A DNA stretch of 64,000 nt from Fusarium oxysporum f. sp. lycopersici 4287 (lineage: Eukaryota > Ascomycota > Sordariomycetes > Hypocreales > Nectriaceae). The stretch covers positions 3,798,850-3,862,849 of the forward strand of contig NC_030992.1 of the NCBI RefSeq assembly GCF_000149955.1, given 5' to 3'. The position numbers and the translations under genes are program-made. Shown in pieces: positions 44,701-57,467 of this stretch (its first letter is position 1; every line of letters begins with the position of its first letter). Below the pieces are notes generated by a model. The model had not been told where the DNA came from and did not search any database. It saw only the letters and a program-made list of their open reading frames with translations.

Positions 44701-45616
44701 GACACCACTGCGAAGTACTGAGAACGGTATCGTTGATCAAGTCATTCTGACAGTCAACGCCGATAACGTCAAGTACGTCAAGGTCCGAGTACGAACAACC
44801 AAGATTCCTCAAATTGGTGACAAGTTTGCTTCTCGTCACGGTCAAAAGGGTACAATCGGTGTTACATATCGACAGGAGGATATGCCTTTCAGCCGAGAAG
44901 GTCTTACTCCCGATATCATTATCAACCCTCACGCCATTCCATCGCGAATGACAATTGCCCATTTGATTGAGTGTCTTCTTAGCAAGGTTTCAACGCTGGA
45001 AGGTATGGAGGGTGACGCCACACCGTTCACTGATGTCACAGTCGATTCAGTCTCAGAACTTCTGAGGAAGCACGGTTACCAATCTCGAGGTTTCGAGGTC
45101 ATGTACAACGGTCACACTGGACGAAAGCTCCGTGCCCAGGTGTTCTTCGGACCTACCTACTACCAGCGTCTTCGTCACATGGTGGACGACAAGATTCACG
45201 CTCGTGCTCGTGGTCCAGTTCAGATCATGACCCGACAACCTGTTGAGGGTCGTGCTCGTGATGGTGGTCTCCGATTCGGAGAAATGGAACGTGATTGTAT
45301 GATCGCTCACGGTGCCGCTGCTTTCCTGAAGGAGCGTCTGTTTGAGGTGTCGGATGCTTTCCGTGTCCACGTCTGCGAGATTTGTGGACTCATGACACCA
45401 ATTGCGTAAGTTGCCCCTACAAATACTCATGAATAAGAGCTAACATGTCTCAGAAACCTTTCCAAACAGTCATTCGAATGCCGACCTTGCAAGAACAAGA
45501 CCAAGATCGCGCAAATCCATATTCCCTACGCCGCCAAGCTGCTCTTCCAGGAGCTGCAGGCCATGAACATCGCCGCAAGAATGTTTACCAACAGATCTGG
45601 AGTTTCAAACCGATAA
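41710..45616 (+). CDS. RPB2: RNA polymerase II second-largest subunit
   Basis: Exons 41710-44130, 44177-45405 and 45454-45616, over introns of 46 and 48 nt, give 1270 residues. It forms, with Rpb1, the catalytic cleft of RNA polymerase II. Landmarks include the acidic N-terminus, '[17 protein letters not shown]', '[19 protein letters not shown]', '[20 protein letters not shown]' (metal and NTP region), '[15 protein letters not shown]' (hybrid binding), '[16 protein letters not shown]', and the C-terminal zinc site CEICG...CRPCK. An acidic/Lys-rich insert near 740-775 ends the first exon region. Length matches other filamentous ascomycetes. This gene is a standard Fusarium phylogenetic marker, so it can fix the species. 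Confidence 0.98.
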
Positions 45617-45877
45617 TTTAGATTGATTACGAAAAAAAGATTGATGATGCTTAAAATATTGGAGAGAGGGAAAGCGCTGCAAGACAGGATCAGCTTGCCT
45701 GTGCTTTGTAATGTTTGGGGAGGTTCATCATGTATAAAATAGCCAATTCGTTAGGAAATATAGCAAAAACAACGAAATGCATTGATGCAACAAAAATCTT
45801 TAATGGCGCCGTAGTCGCTAGAGAGGAGTATGCTGATAGTACAATTTTTCTTGTAACCTTTCCCGCCGTTCTTGGTG

Positions 45878-46206
45878 TTATCGATTCGGAAGACCCTTCT
45901 CCGCCGCTGCTATCGAGTCGTGCACTGTCTGCTCACGCTTGTATTCTGCTTCGAGTTGCTTCTGCAAGTCAAAGTCCAATTGTCTTTCTCGCTTGATTCG
46001 TTGTTGTTCCATATCTCGAACGACGCCTTCGTGCATGGCCTACGATCATTGTTAGTTCTAAGAGTTCTGGGGGATGGATTGGAGGATCAATTGAGCAGTG
46101 GGAAACGTACGGCTTGTTCGAACTTTTGCTGGAAGTGTACGCCGACAACTGTGCAGACTGTGAGGAGCGAAGTACCCAGCAGGGTGAGCTTTGAAGCTCG
46201 AGACAT
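45878..46206 (-). CDS. PET117: Cytochrome c oxidase assembly factor Pet117
   Basis: Exons 46206-46111 and 46039-45878, with a 71-nt GTACGT...GTAG intron, give 85 residues. The N-terminal 'MSRASKLTLLGTSLLTVCTV' helix serves as mitochondrial anchor, followed by 'GVHFQQKFEQAAMHEGVVRD', and then the helical 'QQRIKRERQLDFDLQKQLE' and a basic end. These match Pet117, a small inner-membrane protein that works with Cox15 in heme A synthesis for complex IV. The size fits the family. It is convergent with RPB2 (261 nt apart) and divergent from VMA10. Confidence 0.9.
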
Positions 46207-46671
46207 GGTGGCCTCAAGGTCTTCTTCGGGGTCGGAAACGGTGGGTTTATAGATCGATGGAGAGATTGATTGGTTTGCGACAGGCAATGATTAGGCCAAT
46301 TGACCCGACTAAAGACAATTCGAGTACAGTATATTCTGGGAAAGATTATGATCAAATCGCAAAAGAAGGGACTGTCAGCCCATGACGTTTCAAGCGCACA
46401 GCGTCTCCGGCGGTTCCCACACGCGCTAAGCGCTGTAGCTCTCCCCCCTTCCGCCCCAAACAAGTAACGTACCTTACCTAGCGGTACCTGCGAATCAGCT
46501 GCCTGAGCTCAGCACCCGACGTAATCCTCCATCAAGTGCTTGTATGCAACCATTCGCAACTTGAACTCCCATCAACAACGACGCCATCACGAACACTCCT
46601 CGAACCTGATAACACGATAATTTCTACGACCGAATCGATCGCTTTATTGTCACGTTTGATACTACGACATC
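46207..46671. promoter_or_regulatory. Shared divergent promoter of PET117 and VMA10
   Basis: 465 nt between opposed start codons of two short genes for membrane energetics proteins (respiratory assembly and V-ATPase). No TATA box is visible. A GGTACC-type palindromic patch lies near 46470-46490. Confidence 0.45.
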
Positions 46672-47330
46672 ATGGTTAGATGCTTCGCGAATAGGATGGA
46701 GGATGATGGCTAATGATTCGTAGTCTGCCCAGAACTCAGCTGGTATTCAACAGCTGCTCAACGTACGCTGCATCGGGCGCTTTAATTCTCGTAGCAAGGA
46801 AAACTAATCTGTGATGCCAGGCTGAGCAAGATGCTTCCAAGATTGTTCAGAAAGGTGCGCTCCAACCTCATCTCCGCGCCTTGTTTATAGCTTAACTAAC
46901 AACGATTCACAGCCCGAGAATGTAAGCGCCATTTCCTCACAAACTGATGAATCATCCATCTGACAGTACCGAACGATAGACCGTACCAAGCGCGTCAGGG
47001 AAGCTCGCGACGAGGCCAAGCAAGAGATAGCCGACTACAAAGCCAAGAAGGAAGAAGAATATAAGAAATTCGAGGCCGAGGTACGATACCTCCATCTAAA
47101 CGGCATACCGTCTATCTGAACGAGACACCGTCCGCCCCAACGATGGAAGAATACTGATGGTCGTATAGCACAGCAAGGGCAACGAGCAAGCCGAGGCCGA
47201 GGCCAACCAGGAAGCCGAGAAGCAAATCAAGAGCATCCAGGAGGCTGGCAAGAAGGGACAAGCTCAGGTCATCAAGAACCTCCTCAGCGCCGTCTTCGAC
47301 GTCAACCCCGTTCCCCCCACCAAGTCCTGA
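46672..47330 (+). CDS. vma-10: V-type ATPase subunit G (Vma10)
   Basis: Six coding exons: 46672-46674 (only the ATG), 46724-46762, 46821-46854, 46913-46921 (9 nt), 46980-47080 and 47169-47330. The protein has 115 residues (yeast Vma10 has 114). The join reads MSAQNSAGIQQLL, then 'AEQDASKIVQKAREYRTKRV', 'EARDEAKQEIADYKAKKEEE' and an Ala/Glu/Lys-rich helix ending 'SAVFDVNPVPPTKS'. Subunit G pairs with subunit E in the peripheral stalks that hold the V1 motor against the vacuolar membrane. The acceptor at 46979 (GATAG), not the nearer one at 46966, is needed to restore the family sequence. The dense introns in a tiny gene are striking. Confidence 0.9.
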
Positions 47331-47497
47331 ACGACGGAGCACCCACCGATGTTTATAATTATGAGCGTTTCAGCTTGACACACGAGAGGAGATGCAAATA
47401 GACGAGGAGGATTTGTGTTACAAAGACCAAATTGCGTGGTCCGCCTTGAGCGTTTTCCCTTCTAAAGGAAACGCACATTTTGAATGATTAAGTTATT

Positions 47498-49347
47498 TTA
47501 CTGGACAAACTCGATTAGAGTGCTCAACATGTCCCTCAGATCCTGGTTCTCCTCCGTGGTGTCTAGACCGCCCAGCTGTTCCTTTAGTGTACGACCGATT
47601 ACAGATATCTTTTCATCACGCTCGGCGAGGATTTGTCTGATCTTGCGTGCTGCTCCTGTGTCTTCTGCCACTAACCAAGCGAGAACTGTATCAATGGTCT
47701 GGAGTGTGAAGAGACCGGCGTCGATTCTCCGGGATAGCCATTCTAGCTCTGCTGCTTCCCGATCATCTTCTGAAGTAGTGGCTTTTTCAGCGTCGTTTTG
47801 CTGCTCTGCTAATGAGACACGAGCGACATAGTCTCGTCGGAATTTGATGAGTTTAGAAATCTTCTCGTAGTCCTTTTCCACAAACTTGGCTAGTGTTCGT
47901 ATCCTCTCCGCGGAATTAGCTGGTAGAAGACGCAGCATTGAAGCGAAGATCTCAACAAGATGTTCTGCTAATCGATGATCTTGAGTCTTCATGAAGAGTG
48001 TGAAGAGACCCTTGAGACCGCCAGCCTCAACAATCTTTTGACAGACATCCGCACCAGCGTTACCACCAGCAGCGTGGTTGAGAAGACGAAGAGCCGGTGG
48101 TTTGCTCTTCTTCCCCTCCTTCAGCATAATAAGACAGAGTTCTACACCCTCTGCGTCGATGAATTTTGCCTTTCCAGCAGCTTCATCTGCTAGGCATGTG
48201 AGAGATGCGAATATGTTCTCCATGTACTCTTCTTCATCGCCGCCCTTGTCGGGATCGCGTCGTCGGTAGGGGGCGATGAGCTGGAGAAGCAAGTCGACCG
48301 CATCGAGGTTTATGAGTTTTGTGCGGTTGGCGACGGCCATTTGGGCGAGAATGGCCAAGATTTCTGCAGCGTATTGCTTGTTCTGGGAGACGGTATCTTC
48401 CTTTCGTTGGATGCGCTGGAGGAGCCATTGCAGTAGTTTCTCATCCTCTCCTACGCGCTCAGCGACTGATTGTCGGGAGCACAAGTTCTCAATGAGGCCT
48501 AGAGCATGATAGATACCGTTACGATCCGACTCATCGTCTTCGTTCAGACGGGAGAAGTTGGAAACCAGTAAACTGAGGAGATCTGCCTCCATCATGGCAT
48601 CTACCAGCACGTTCCACTGCTCATCCTCCGCCGCGACATCTTCGTCTGTCAACTCGCCCATAATCTCGATCGCATCGATGGCAATATCGGTGTTCTCGTG
48701 CGCCAGCAGACCGACAACACTGGCTACGCATTCTAGCTTGACGAACTCTGGATACAGTTCAGGATGTTCAGAGAGCAGCGACAGCCCCTTGATGTCGGCA
48801 TCTAGATCAGCCTCACTGCCAATGAACTTCTGTGGTTGGTCTTCGAACTTGGCGCGAAGCTCGGCATTCTTGTTGATGTGCCTCTCCAAGTTCGTCAGCG
48901 TTTTTCGCAACCATGCTGCATCGATCTTTTCAGGCGCTCGGCCAGCGTCGGCTTCCTCTACATAATCAAGGATCTCTGATTCTTGTTTTGTAATGCCACC
49001 GCCGAAGAAGCGACCTTCGTCATCGTCAGGAGGTAGTTCGGGACCGAAATCTTCGTCATCGGCGGGGGGAGGCGCTGGGCCAGCTTCCATGTCTTCGTCT
49101 TCGTCTGGCGCATCGTTGACTTGGGCATGGCGATTCGAGCCGTTGGCGTTTATCTTTGCTGATTTGTAGATTTCATCTGGAGATTGTAAGTTGAAGTTCG
49201 CGACAGGAAAGTGGTATAATTACTTGGATCTCGAATGGGATCAAGCTTGCGCTTCCCCGAAATGCCTGAGCTCTAGGATTTGTTAGACGCTATTGAACTT
49301 GGAGATTGAAGTAAACAAACCTTGAATATATCATCAACGCTCGCCAT
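47498..49347 (-). CDS. Beta-catenin-like protein 1 homologue (CTNNBL1)
   Basis: Minus-strand exons 49347-49321, 49272-49224 and 49176-47498 give 584 residues. The short first exons encode a basic, NLS-like 'SGISGKRKLDPIRD'. After an acidic stretch comes an armadillo-like helical repeat domain: 'LRKTLTNLERHINKNAELR', 'HENTDIAIDAIEIMGELTDE', 'GIYHALGLIENLCS', 'LLQWLLQRI', 'NKQYAAEILAILAQ', 'ALRLLNHAAGGNAG' and 'RRIDAGLFTLQTIDTVLAWL'. These follow human CTNNBL1, a protein of the Prp19/CDC5L-associated spliceosome. Convergent with VMA10, only 167 nt apart. The same window also holds the U5-40K splicing factor, but far away. Confidence 0.9.
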
Positions 49348-50386
49348 GGCAAAAATAGATGGGAATACGTGAGCGAAAGAAACAGTAGACTTCGTTTTCG
49401 GTATCTGTAGGTGACCAAATTATCCGTTCGCGATCGGCGATACCTTTCAGCGACGCGCTCAAGCTGATGATGTCTGATGTCGGTTACAATTATTACATAA
49501 GGCAACGAAACGCGCTAAAACTGAAGCACGACAGCGTCGTCCAGGGGGTCCAGGGAGATTCCGCACAGTGCTCCCGCTAAAGGCAAGGGAAGGGTCAGAC
49601 ACGCAGCACACTCAGGATCAGCCGATACTATGGAATACTTGGCCGAAGGGCTGGGGTAGGGAGATGCACAGGTCAACTGCCGGTCACTCTGCACAATGCG
49701 CTATCTTGTCACAGATTAGAGACAGAGAGGAACGCATCCCTAGGGTACCGATACCTCCAAACCACCAACCAAAACCCCGAGATGCAGGTACGGCTCGTCC
49801 CCTGACATGGATGGGCTGGGTTATCTGTTCCCTGAGCTGGGCTGACTGGTCGGTCTGCCTTCTGGCACGAACTTGAGTTGTTTAATGTTTGACTTTGATC
49901 TTTTTTACTTTTACAACATCCCCTTTTGTTTCGACACCGAGTGTTGCATTGCATTGCGAATACGAAGGATAGAGAGAGAAGCCATATCGAAATGAGAATG
50001 CGAATCTGCGACGATATTCAACTTGGATCTACAACTTTTACGACGAGCAACTTGTACTATTCTGTTCTGTTCTGTACCTGAACTAAGTTAATTGCGCCGG
50101 AAGCGGAGCCCATCTTTACGACGGACCAGACACCTCTCACTGAAGCACGAGTCTGTCACTGCTGCTGCCAATCGAGGTGAGGTGGAAAAGGTCCGGGCTT
50201 CCACTAACCTCCACTAACCTAAGCCTTAGCAGTCCAAGGTCCCCTAAAATCGCCTACAACTGGAGTACAAGGGAAAGGGGGGAAATTGTTGGCTTTTTGG
50301 TGAGGATCCAGTAGTATCGCTGGACTGGATCGGATTGGATTCGTCTTGGCTTGGCCTTTTTAGAAGATCGATTCATTTCAAAGAGG
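49348..50386. other. Divergent intergenic region
   Basis: 1 kb between the CTNNBL1 homologue and the MIT-domain gene. It contains a duplicated CCTCCACTAAC/CCACTAAC motif near 50200-50220 and a CT/TG-rich leader. No gene supported. Confidence 0.5.
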
Positions 50387-53300
50387 ATGCACGACAGTCA
50401 GGTCTCGTCTTCTCCTCAATTTCTCAATCTCAATCACAATCACAATCACCACCACCACCAACGCCCGAGCGCGTCTCCCTCTGCTGCTACGGCCTCCGCA
50501 ACCGCTACAGTTCCGCCGCCTTGGGCTTTACCTGCCTATGCGTCCTCCGCTTCCGTACCGACCGACTCTAGACCAGCGACCGGTAGATCACATTATTATC
50601 CTCATCGCGACCCGTCGAGATCTGCGCTTTCGCCCTCGGCCTCTCCCTCGCTAAACGCCCATCCTCATCACAAGCCCCCGGGTCCCCGTCTGCCACGAAC
50701 TTCCTCACTTCTCCCTCCGCCCCATATCGAACCTTCGCCGAGAGCTGTAACTTTCCAGAGATCGGATCGCTTATCGCCCACTCCCACGCCTGGCAGCAAC
50801 GGAAACGGGAACGGGAACGGAATCCCCCACAACGCCGCCGAGAGCTCATGGTTATTGAATCGTCTTTCCTCTTCGACAGTGTCCACGAATTTCAGTCGAG
50901 TTTCGGCGCTACCCCCCGGCGCCAACCATAACAGTTCGCGACTCGGTAAAAGCCCCAGTATCGATGCGACCACTTTCATTGACAACTCTCCACCGCCTTC
51001 CAAACCATCCCCTCGGAAACTCCAGAAGAATCACCGACCAAGTACATCAGTCTCCAACCCCGACACCTTTGTTTTTAGGCCCTCAGAGGAACGAAGCCAG
51101 TTACCGCAATCCCTGCCGCTAATCGTAACATTATCGCCCTTGGAGGCGCCCGCTGCGCTAAGCGATATACTCAACGTTAAATCTGAAGGGGCTGGCCCTG
51201 GCTCTGGTTCGAGTGAGCCTGGGCGATCAATAGGCGCCCGCCAGGAGGGACAGTCCCTGAAGCAATCCGACAATTCAGACTCTCCAGCGCGATCCGTTAC
51301 TTCAACGCCGGGCAGTGCACGTTCAATGGCTGCATATCGACCTAATATGCAGTACGATCAAGACCAAGAGGCTTACCCGCCTCAAAGGGGGCATTCCAGG
51401 AGTCGATCTGGTAAGGGAAGCAATGATAGGGGGCGCGCCAAACCGCCATCTCAGAAGGCCATGTTACATCGTGCCTTGCAGAAGGCGAATACAGCGGTTC
51501 AGTTGGATAATGCACAGAATTTTAAGGGCGCACGAGAAGCTTATGCGGAGGCTTGCGACCTCCTGCAGCAAGTACTACAGAAAACAACTGCCGATGAGGA
51601 TAAACGTAAGCTGGAAGCAATTGTAAGAACTTGCCCAATTATCGACATCTGATACTAACTTGCATAGCGACGAACTTATACAAGTCGAATTGATGAGCTA
51701 GATCAAATGGCACCCTGGCAAGAAGAAGAGACCAAGGCGTTGCCCGCCCGCCCTGAGAGTTTAGCACAGCATTCCGAGTCAGAGTCTGTATTACGATTGG
51801 ATGATGATGATGATGAACCTAATGATACCGCTGTCTTTGACACCGCTACAGCTGCGAGAATAGATAGTCGCAGCCCTCAACCTCGAATTGTCAATTCACC
51901 GCCACGAGATGATAACCAAGGCTATAAGAGACGAAGTGCTCAGAACAAGCCAAAACCTATCGTTACAAGTCTTACGCCCGAGCCTGGACTTCTTCAGTCA
52001 TCCTTTTCACGATCACCAGTTCGACTTCGCACTCCTGAGCATTTCCTCCCACAACGACCCGCGGACCCATACATGCCAGCTCCGCTCTCCCCCAGACGCC
52101 CACTATCTCCAGCAAAAGAAGTCAATGACATGGACGAGCCCGTGCGAACCGATTTCTCCATGAGCCATGACCAGCAGAATGACCATGCGCAAGAGCATAA
52201 CGTGCCGCAAACGCATTTCCGGGAAGACAGCATGAACTCTTGGTTGGATCCCATTGACGAATCGGGAGGCTCGACTGCATCATCTGTTCATTCGCGCACT
52301 TCATCGCTTGGCTTCAGAAGGAAGCACATTCGGGGCGTTAGTGGAGAAACCGAGGCTGAATTCGATACGGCATTAGACGCAGCTATTGAGGCCGCCTATG
52401 ATGATGGTTATGAGCCAATGAGTCCAATGGACCACAGACGAATGGTGTCAATGGACGCTGGCGAGGAAGCAGTAGCCAACGCTATGCGCAAGGTTGAACT
52501 TGCTCGCCAAAAAGTCAGAGAGACTGAGCAGGAGGTATATGAGATGGAGAGGGATAACCGATCTCAACAGCAATACCAGTCTTATGAGTATCAAGGCACA
52601 CCTAACGACTTTTATAACGATAACTCATCCGACGAGGAGGAGAGGATTTTGGATGAGATTGCTCGAGATTACGGTCTCGAATCATATAGACATCGCCCAC
52701 CACCACCTCGAGAGTCTGACTCTAGTGGCGTAACTTCACGTACCTGGCATAGCTCACAAGGGTCAAATCCCCCAACGGGAGCTACTTCACTCTCTACTGT
52801 TACAGAACTGCCACCGCCTATAACGCATCTTATACAGGGCCCAGCTGCGCCTCCACCAACACAGTCTTTACCTGAACTACCCCAACGACCTGGATCATCC
52901 GCTCAAAGTGTACGAAATAGACGACTATCAGGACAGAACCCGAAACAGCTGAAAATTGAAACCTCCAAGCTCGCTCTTCCTATGCAGAATTATGCCGACG
53001 CCAACCAGGCCAAGTCTGCTCCTCTGAGCAGTCAAAATATGGATACTCAAGCCGAAACAGATACAAAGGCTGCGAGTGCGAACCATAGACAACCCTCCCC
53101 TCCACTATTCGAAGCCAGTCCGACAGATATGACAGGATCTCGACCTACACCATCGCCTTTTGGGCAGCTGGGCTCAGAGAAGGGCGACGACGATATCACC
53201 GGCTCTCCCAATACACGAAAACTGAGGAAGAACTTTTCGTCGTCAAGTCTTCGAAGTATGAAGAGTCGCAATATGTCGTTGACACATCTGGAAGAAGGTT

Positions 53301-54397
53301 CGGATTTGTCTCCTGGAACCCCAGGAAGCAATCCCTTTGGATCTCTCAATGCTCCATCAGTCCCAGCTCTGCCTACACCTCTTGCCACGAGCTTCCGCGA
53401 GCGATCGGAAACAAACGCGGCTGGACTATCATTGTTCGATGATCACTTCTATTCCCCGACAAGCCCTGGCTCGCCTAATCCGCTCATCTCCGATCCTCCA
53501 GCTCCCCTTGAGCCTTGTCCTACCGATTTCATGCTTCGACCTTTCTGGCTGATGCGATGTCTTTACCAGACATTGGCTCACCCACGGGGCGGGTACATCA
53601 GCAGTAAGCTCTTTGTTTCTAGAGATGTTTGGAGGGTGAAGGGAGTGAAGCTCAAGAACATCGAAGACAAGGTGGCCAACTGCGATTTTCTCACAGCTGC
53701 TTTACTCAAGATCGCGAGAGTGGATACCTATGATGCCGATGCAGTCTTGGAAGAGATGCAATCCCTGGAGGGCATTCTTGAACAAGTCCAAACAGCATTG
53801 AGTCGCAAACTTGGCAATGAAGTCGGCGTTCATGGATCTGGAGCACTGTTCAAGGACGCATCCACCGGCGATGGAGATGCGGCTGCGGGTGTGCCGCGAT
53901 CAGCGAGTGTTTCTGGGAAATCCTCCTTCTCATGGCGACGCCTGCGATCGAAGAACTCCGCAGTCGGACTCGGTGGCTCTTACATGAGCCGTGTTAACAC
54001 GGAAACGTCTAAAGATATACCCAGCATTGCCAGTCTGCCAATGACACCAACACCAACAAATCGTCCTCCCAAGCGAGATCTGGCTCAGGTCCAATTCACA
54101 GGTCCGAACGCAATGTACATGAGCTCATTGGCACGCTTGTTTGATGCAGCTCAAGCTATTGGTAAGCTCACCACCCCCAGAGTATGCTTCACGTTCTAAC
54201 CAGAAGTAGATCAAATAGCAAGACAAGTCGAGGATCCTGGATTGCGACACGCCGACAAGACTCAAGTTGGTCTTGAGCTATGTACTCGACATGCAGCGGA
54301 GTTCTTTGGGTTCTATGTGTGTCGATTCGTACTATCGGATCTGGGATTGTTGCTGGACAAGTATCTCAAGCGCGGTAGTGAATGGGTTCTCACATGA
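50387..54397 (+). CDS. Large MIT-domain protein
   Basis: Exons 50387-51622, 51668-54161 and 54210-54397 give 1305 residues. The start is the first ATG of the frame. The N-terminal 350 residues are disordered, Ser/Pro/His/Asn-rich (a His run 'NHNHNHHHHQ', an 'NGNGNGNG' run). Residues about 359-428 form an MIT three-helix bundle: 'LHRALQKANTAVQLDNAQNF', 'AYAEACDLLQQVLQ', 'RRTYTSRIDELDQM', interrupted by intron 1. A further low-complexity region follows, with Asp runs and a short coiled coil near 'KVELARQKVRETEQEVYEME'. The C-terminal 260 residues are ordered ('FMLRPFWLMRCLYQTLAHP', 'FLTAALLKIARVDTYDADAV', 'GFYVCRFVLSDLGLLLDKYL'). MIT domains usually bind ESCRT-III tails; no AAA ATPase domain is present. 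Function unknown. Confidence 0.85.
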
Positions 54398-55173
54398 TTG
54401 GGACGAGACGTAAGCTGAACTCTGTACGATGCAGATGGGATGGCCTTGCAGCCAAAGAGATGGATGAACTTGCAATGCAGAAGGATGAACCTTGGAACGA
54501 TGGAGACGGAACGAACTTGGAGCTTTGGAATGGGAATGAAATGGGATGGAATGGAATGAATGGGTCGTTATAATGCATGGGCAAGGCGTGATGCATTCGG
54601 TTTTCTTCTTGGCCAAGTACTTAGATGTATCCCGCGTAACGGGAAAAAGGCTCGATACCCAAGCGATCTATATGTTTCACTGTTGAAGTTTAGTTTTACG
54701 AATGGGACTGGATGAATAGCATTGTGATAGGTTCCCTTGGAAGTGTGTATTGAAGGGGACAGCCATACAATTGATGATGTGTATAGTTGGTGTTTTGTGT
54801 GCACTGCACTATCGCTTGTGTTTGAGTAGGCAGTTTGTTTCATGGTTAAGGAGACTTAATATCACTTTTAAGTCCATGAATTCTCTGCTAAATATTCTCG
54901 AAGTAACAATTATGAGTGAGTATTCAATTCCATTCTCTCCCTCAAGCCCAGCATCTTAAGATGCTGTCCGGTAATATCACGGAAATGGAATGCGGGACGA
55001 CGACAGGGGTACGTACCTCCACCACGCCAGAAGGATTTCGTGCATCATGGGGAAATCTTCAATCTCGAATTGCGCCTCAACCACCCGCCCACTCACCTCC
55101 TCCTCAGCCATTGAATTGGCCTGAACCATCGCCTACTTCAAACCTTGGCCAAATGCGCCCTAGAAAAGTCTAG
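54398..55173. other. Intergenic region, no gene seen
   Basis: 3' flank of the MIT gene and promoter of GUF1. Short repeated GGAATG-type strings occur at 54530-54560. No feature supported. Confidence 0.5.
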
Positions 55174-57321
55174 ATGAGCCTGGCTTGGAGCGCTGGCCGT
55201 GCCTGGAGTCGGCAATGCCTCTCACAAGCTCGATCACGGCCCAGCTTCACTCCTTCGCACATCCTCACACCGAGGATATACGCAAATCTCCGTCGATACG
55301 CTACGAAGCCTACGCCCGCTGAACTCGAAGCCCGAATCGCCGCCATCCCCATCGAACGATACCGCAACTTCTGTATCGTAGCGCACATCGACCATGGGAA
55401 GAGTACGCTGAGCGATCGGTTGTTGGAGTACACTGGTACCATATCTGCTAGCGATGCGAATAAGCAGATTCTGGATAAGCTCGATGTTGAGCGGGAGCGA
55501 GGTATTACCGTCAAGGCGCAGACGTGTACTATGATTCACAAGCACAATGGGCAAGATTACCTGCTTCATTTGGTTGATACACCAGGCCATGTGGACTTTA
55601 GAGCTGAAGTTACGAGGTCGTATGCTAGTTGTGGCGGAGCTTTGCTTCTCGTCGATGCGTCGCAGGGTATTCAGGCACAGACTGTGTCGAACTTCCATCT
55701 TGCGTTTGCGCAGGATCTGGCTCTTGTTCCGGTGGTCAACAAGATCGACATGCCAGCTGCAGATGTACCGCGGGTACTACAGCAGATGAAGGACAGTTTT
55801 GAACTCGATCCCAAAGACGCTATTATGCTGAGTGCGAAAACGGGAAAGGGCGTACCGGATGTTTTACCCGCTGTTATAGAGAGGATTCCTCATCCTGTTG
55901 GTGATGAGAAGAAGCCGCTGAAGATGATGTTGGTGGATTCATGGTACGATAACTTCCGTGGTGTTGTGCTGCTGGTGAGGTTATTCGATGGCACGATCAA
56001 GGCGGGCGATAATGTTGTCTCTTTGGGGACGGGGATGAAGTACACTGTTGGACAAGTTGGCATTCAATACCCGCATGCCATACCCCAAGCGACTCTCAGC
56101 GCAGGACAAGTTGGCTACGTATACTTCAACCCCGGCATGAAGAAGATCCAAGACGCCAAATTGGGGGATACATTCACATTCGTCGGCTCCGAAGAAAAAG
56201 TCGAGCCCTACCCCGGCTTCGAGGAGCCCAAGCCCATGGTCTTCGTGGCTGCGTTCCCCACTGATCAGAGCGACTATAGTCGTTTGGCAGATAGTATCGG
56301 GCAACTCGTCCTCAACGACCGAAGCGTCACGCTGCAGAAGGACCACTCTGAAGCGCTCGGTGCAGGCTGGCGTTTAGGGTTCCTGGGAAGTTTGCACTGT
56401 TCCGTGTTCCAGGATCGGTTGAGGCAGGAGCATGGAAAGAGTGTTATTCTGACGGAGCCGACTGTGCCGTCGAAGATTATCTGGCCTGATGGATCGGAGG
56501 AGATAGTGTCGAACCCGGCGCTGTTTCCGGAGACGAGTAACCCCAAGGTGAAGCAGTCACAACTATTCGAGCCGTAAGTCTGTCGAACTTGTTGCATCGA
56601 GCGTTACTGATTGCGTCTGGTAGATATGTCACTGCTACAATCACCATGCCAGAGGAATATCTTGGTCGTGTGATTGAGCTTTGCGAAGCCAACCGCGGAG
56701 AGCAGAAGAGTCTAGAGTTCTTCCACACAACGCAGGTTATTCTACAGTATGAGATTCCAACGGCTCAATTAGTCGATGATTTGTTTGGAAAGCTCAAGAG
56801 CGTAACGTATGTTTGTTTCTCAGGTCCTTCGAGGCTGTGCTGACGTGTTTGTAGCAAGGGATACGCGACGCTGGATTATGAAGATGCAGGTTGGCGAGAG
56901 AGTAACCTTGTCAAGCTGCAGCTGTTGGTGAACAGACAGCCCGTTGATGCGATCTGCAAGGTCGTTCATTCATCGCAGGTTGATAGGCTTGGAAGACAGT
57001 GGGTTACCAAGTTCAAGGAGCATGTTGATCGTCAACATTTCGGTACGTCGCCCCTCTTCCTAAGCTCACCCTTCAAACCCCGTTCCCCATGTGTTAACAC
57101 TCATCTCAGAGGTCGTCATCCAAGCCACAGCAGGTAATCGCATCGTAGCGCGAGAGACCATCAAGCCCTTCCGCAAGGACGTCCTTGCTAAGTTGCATGC
57201 TGCGGATGTATCGAGAAGAAGAAAGCTACTGGAGAAACAAAAGGAGGGTAGGAAGAGGTTACGCGCTGTGGGTAATGTCATTATCGATCAGTCGGCCTTC
57301 CAGAGCTTCATGTCGAGATGA
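55174..57321 (+). CDS. GUF1: Mitochondrial translation GTPase GUF1 (EF4/LepA)
   Basis: Exons 55174-56573, 56624-56806, 56855-57042 and 57110-57321 give 660 residues. The Arg/Ser-rich, acid-poor N-terminus (about 40 residues) is a mitochondrial presequence. The GTPase domain shows all motifs: G1 '[10 protein letters not shown]', G2 'ERGITV', G3 'DTPGHVDF', G4 'NKID', G5 'SAKTGKG'. LepA-specific parts follow: '[16 protein letters not shown]', '[20 protein letters not shown]' and the C-terminal '[20 protein letters not shown]' with '[19 protein letters not shown]'. The protein back-translocates or remodels stalled mitochondrial ribosomes and matters under stress. The length and domains are normal. 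Confidence 0.97.
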
Positions 57322-57467
57322 GTGTTGGATATAGTGTACCATAGTGTAATATCATGACTGGATGATAGATAAAAGATGAACAGTTCTATGACTCTAGTCC
57401 ATGTATACGATCTACGTGAAGGTCCGTCTAGCCCTCAACACCAGTACTACCAAGAGGACAATCCCAT

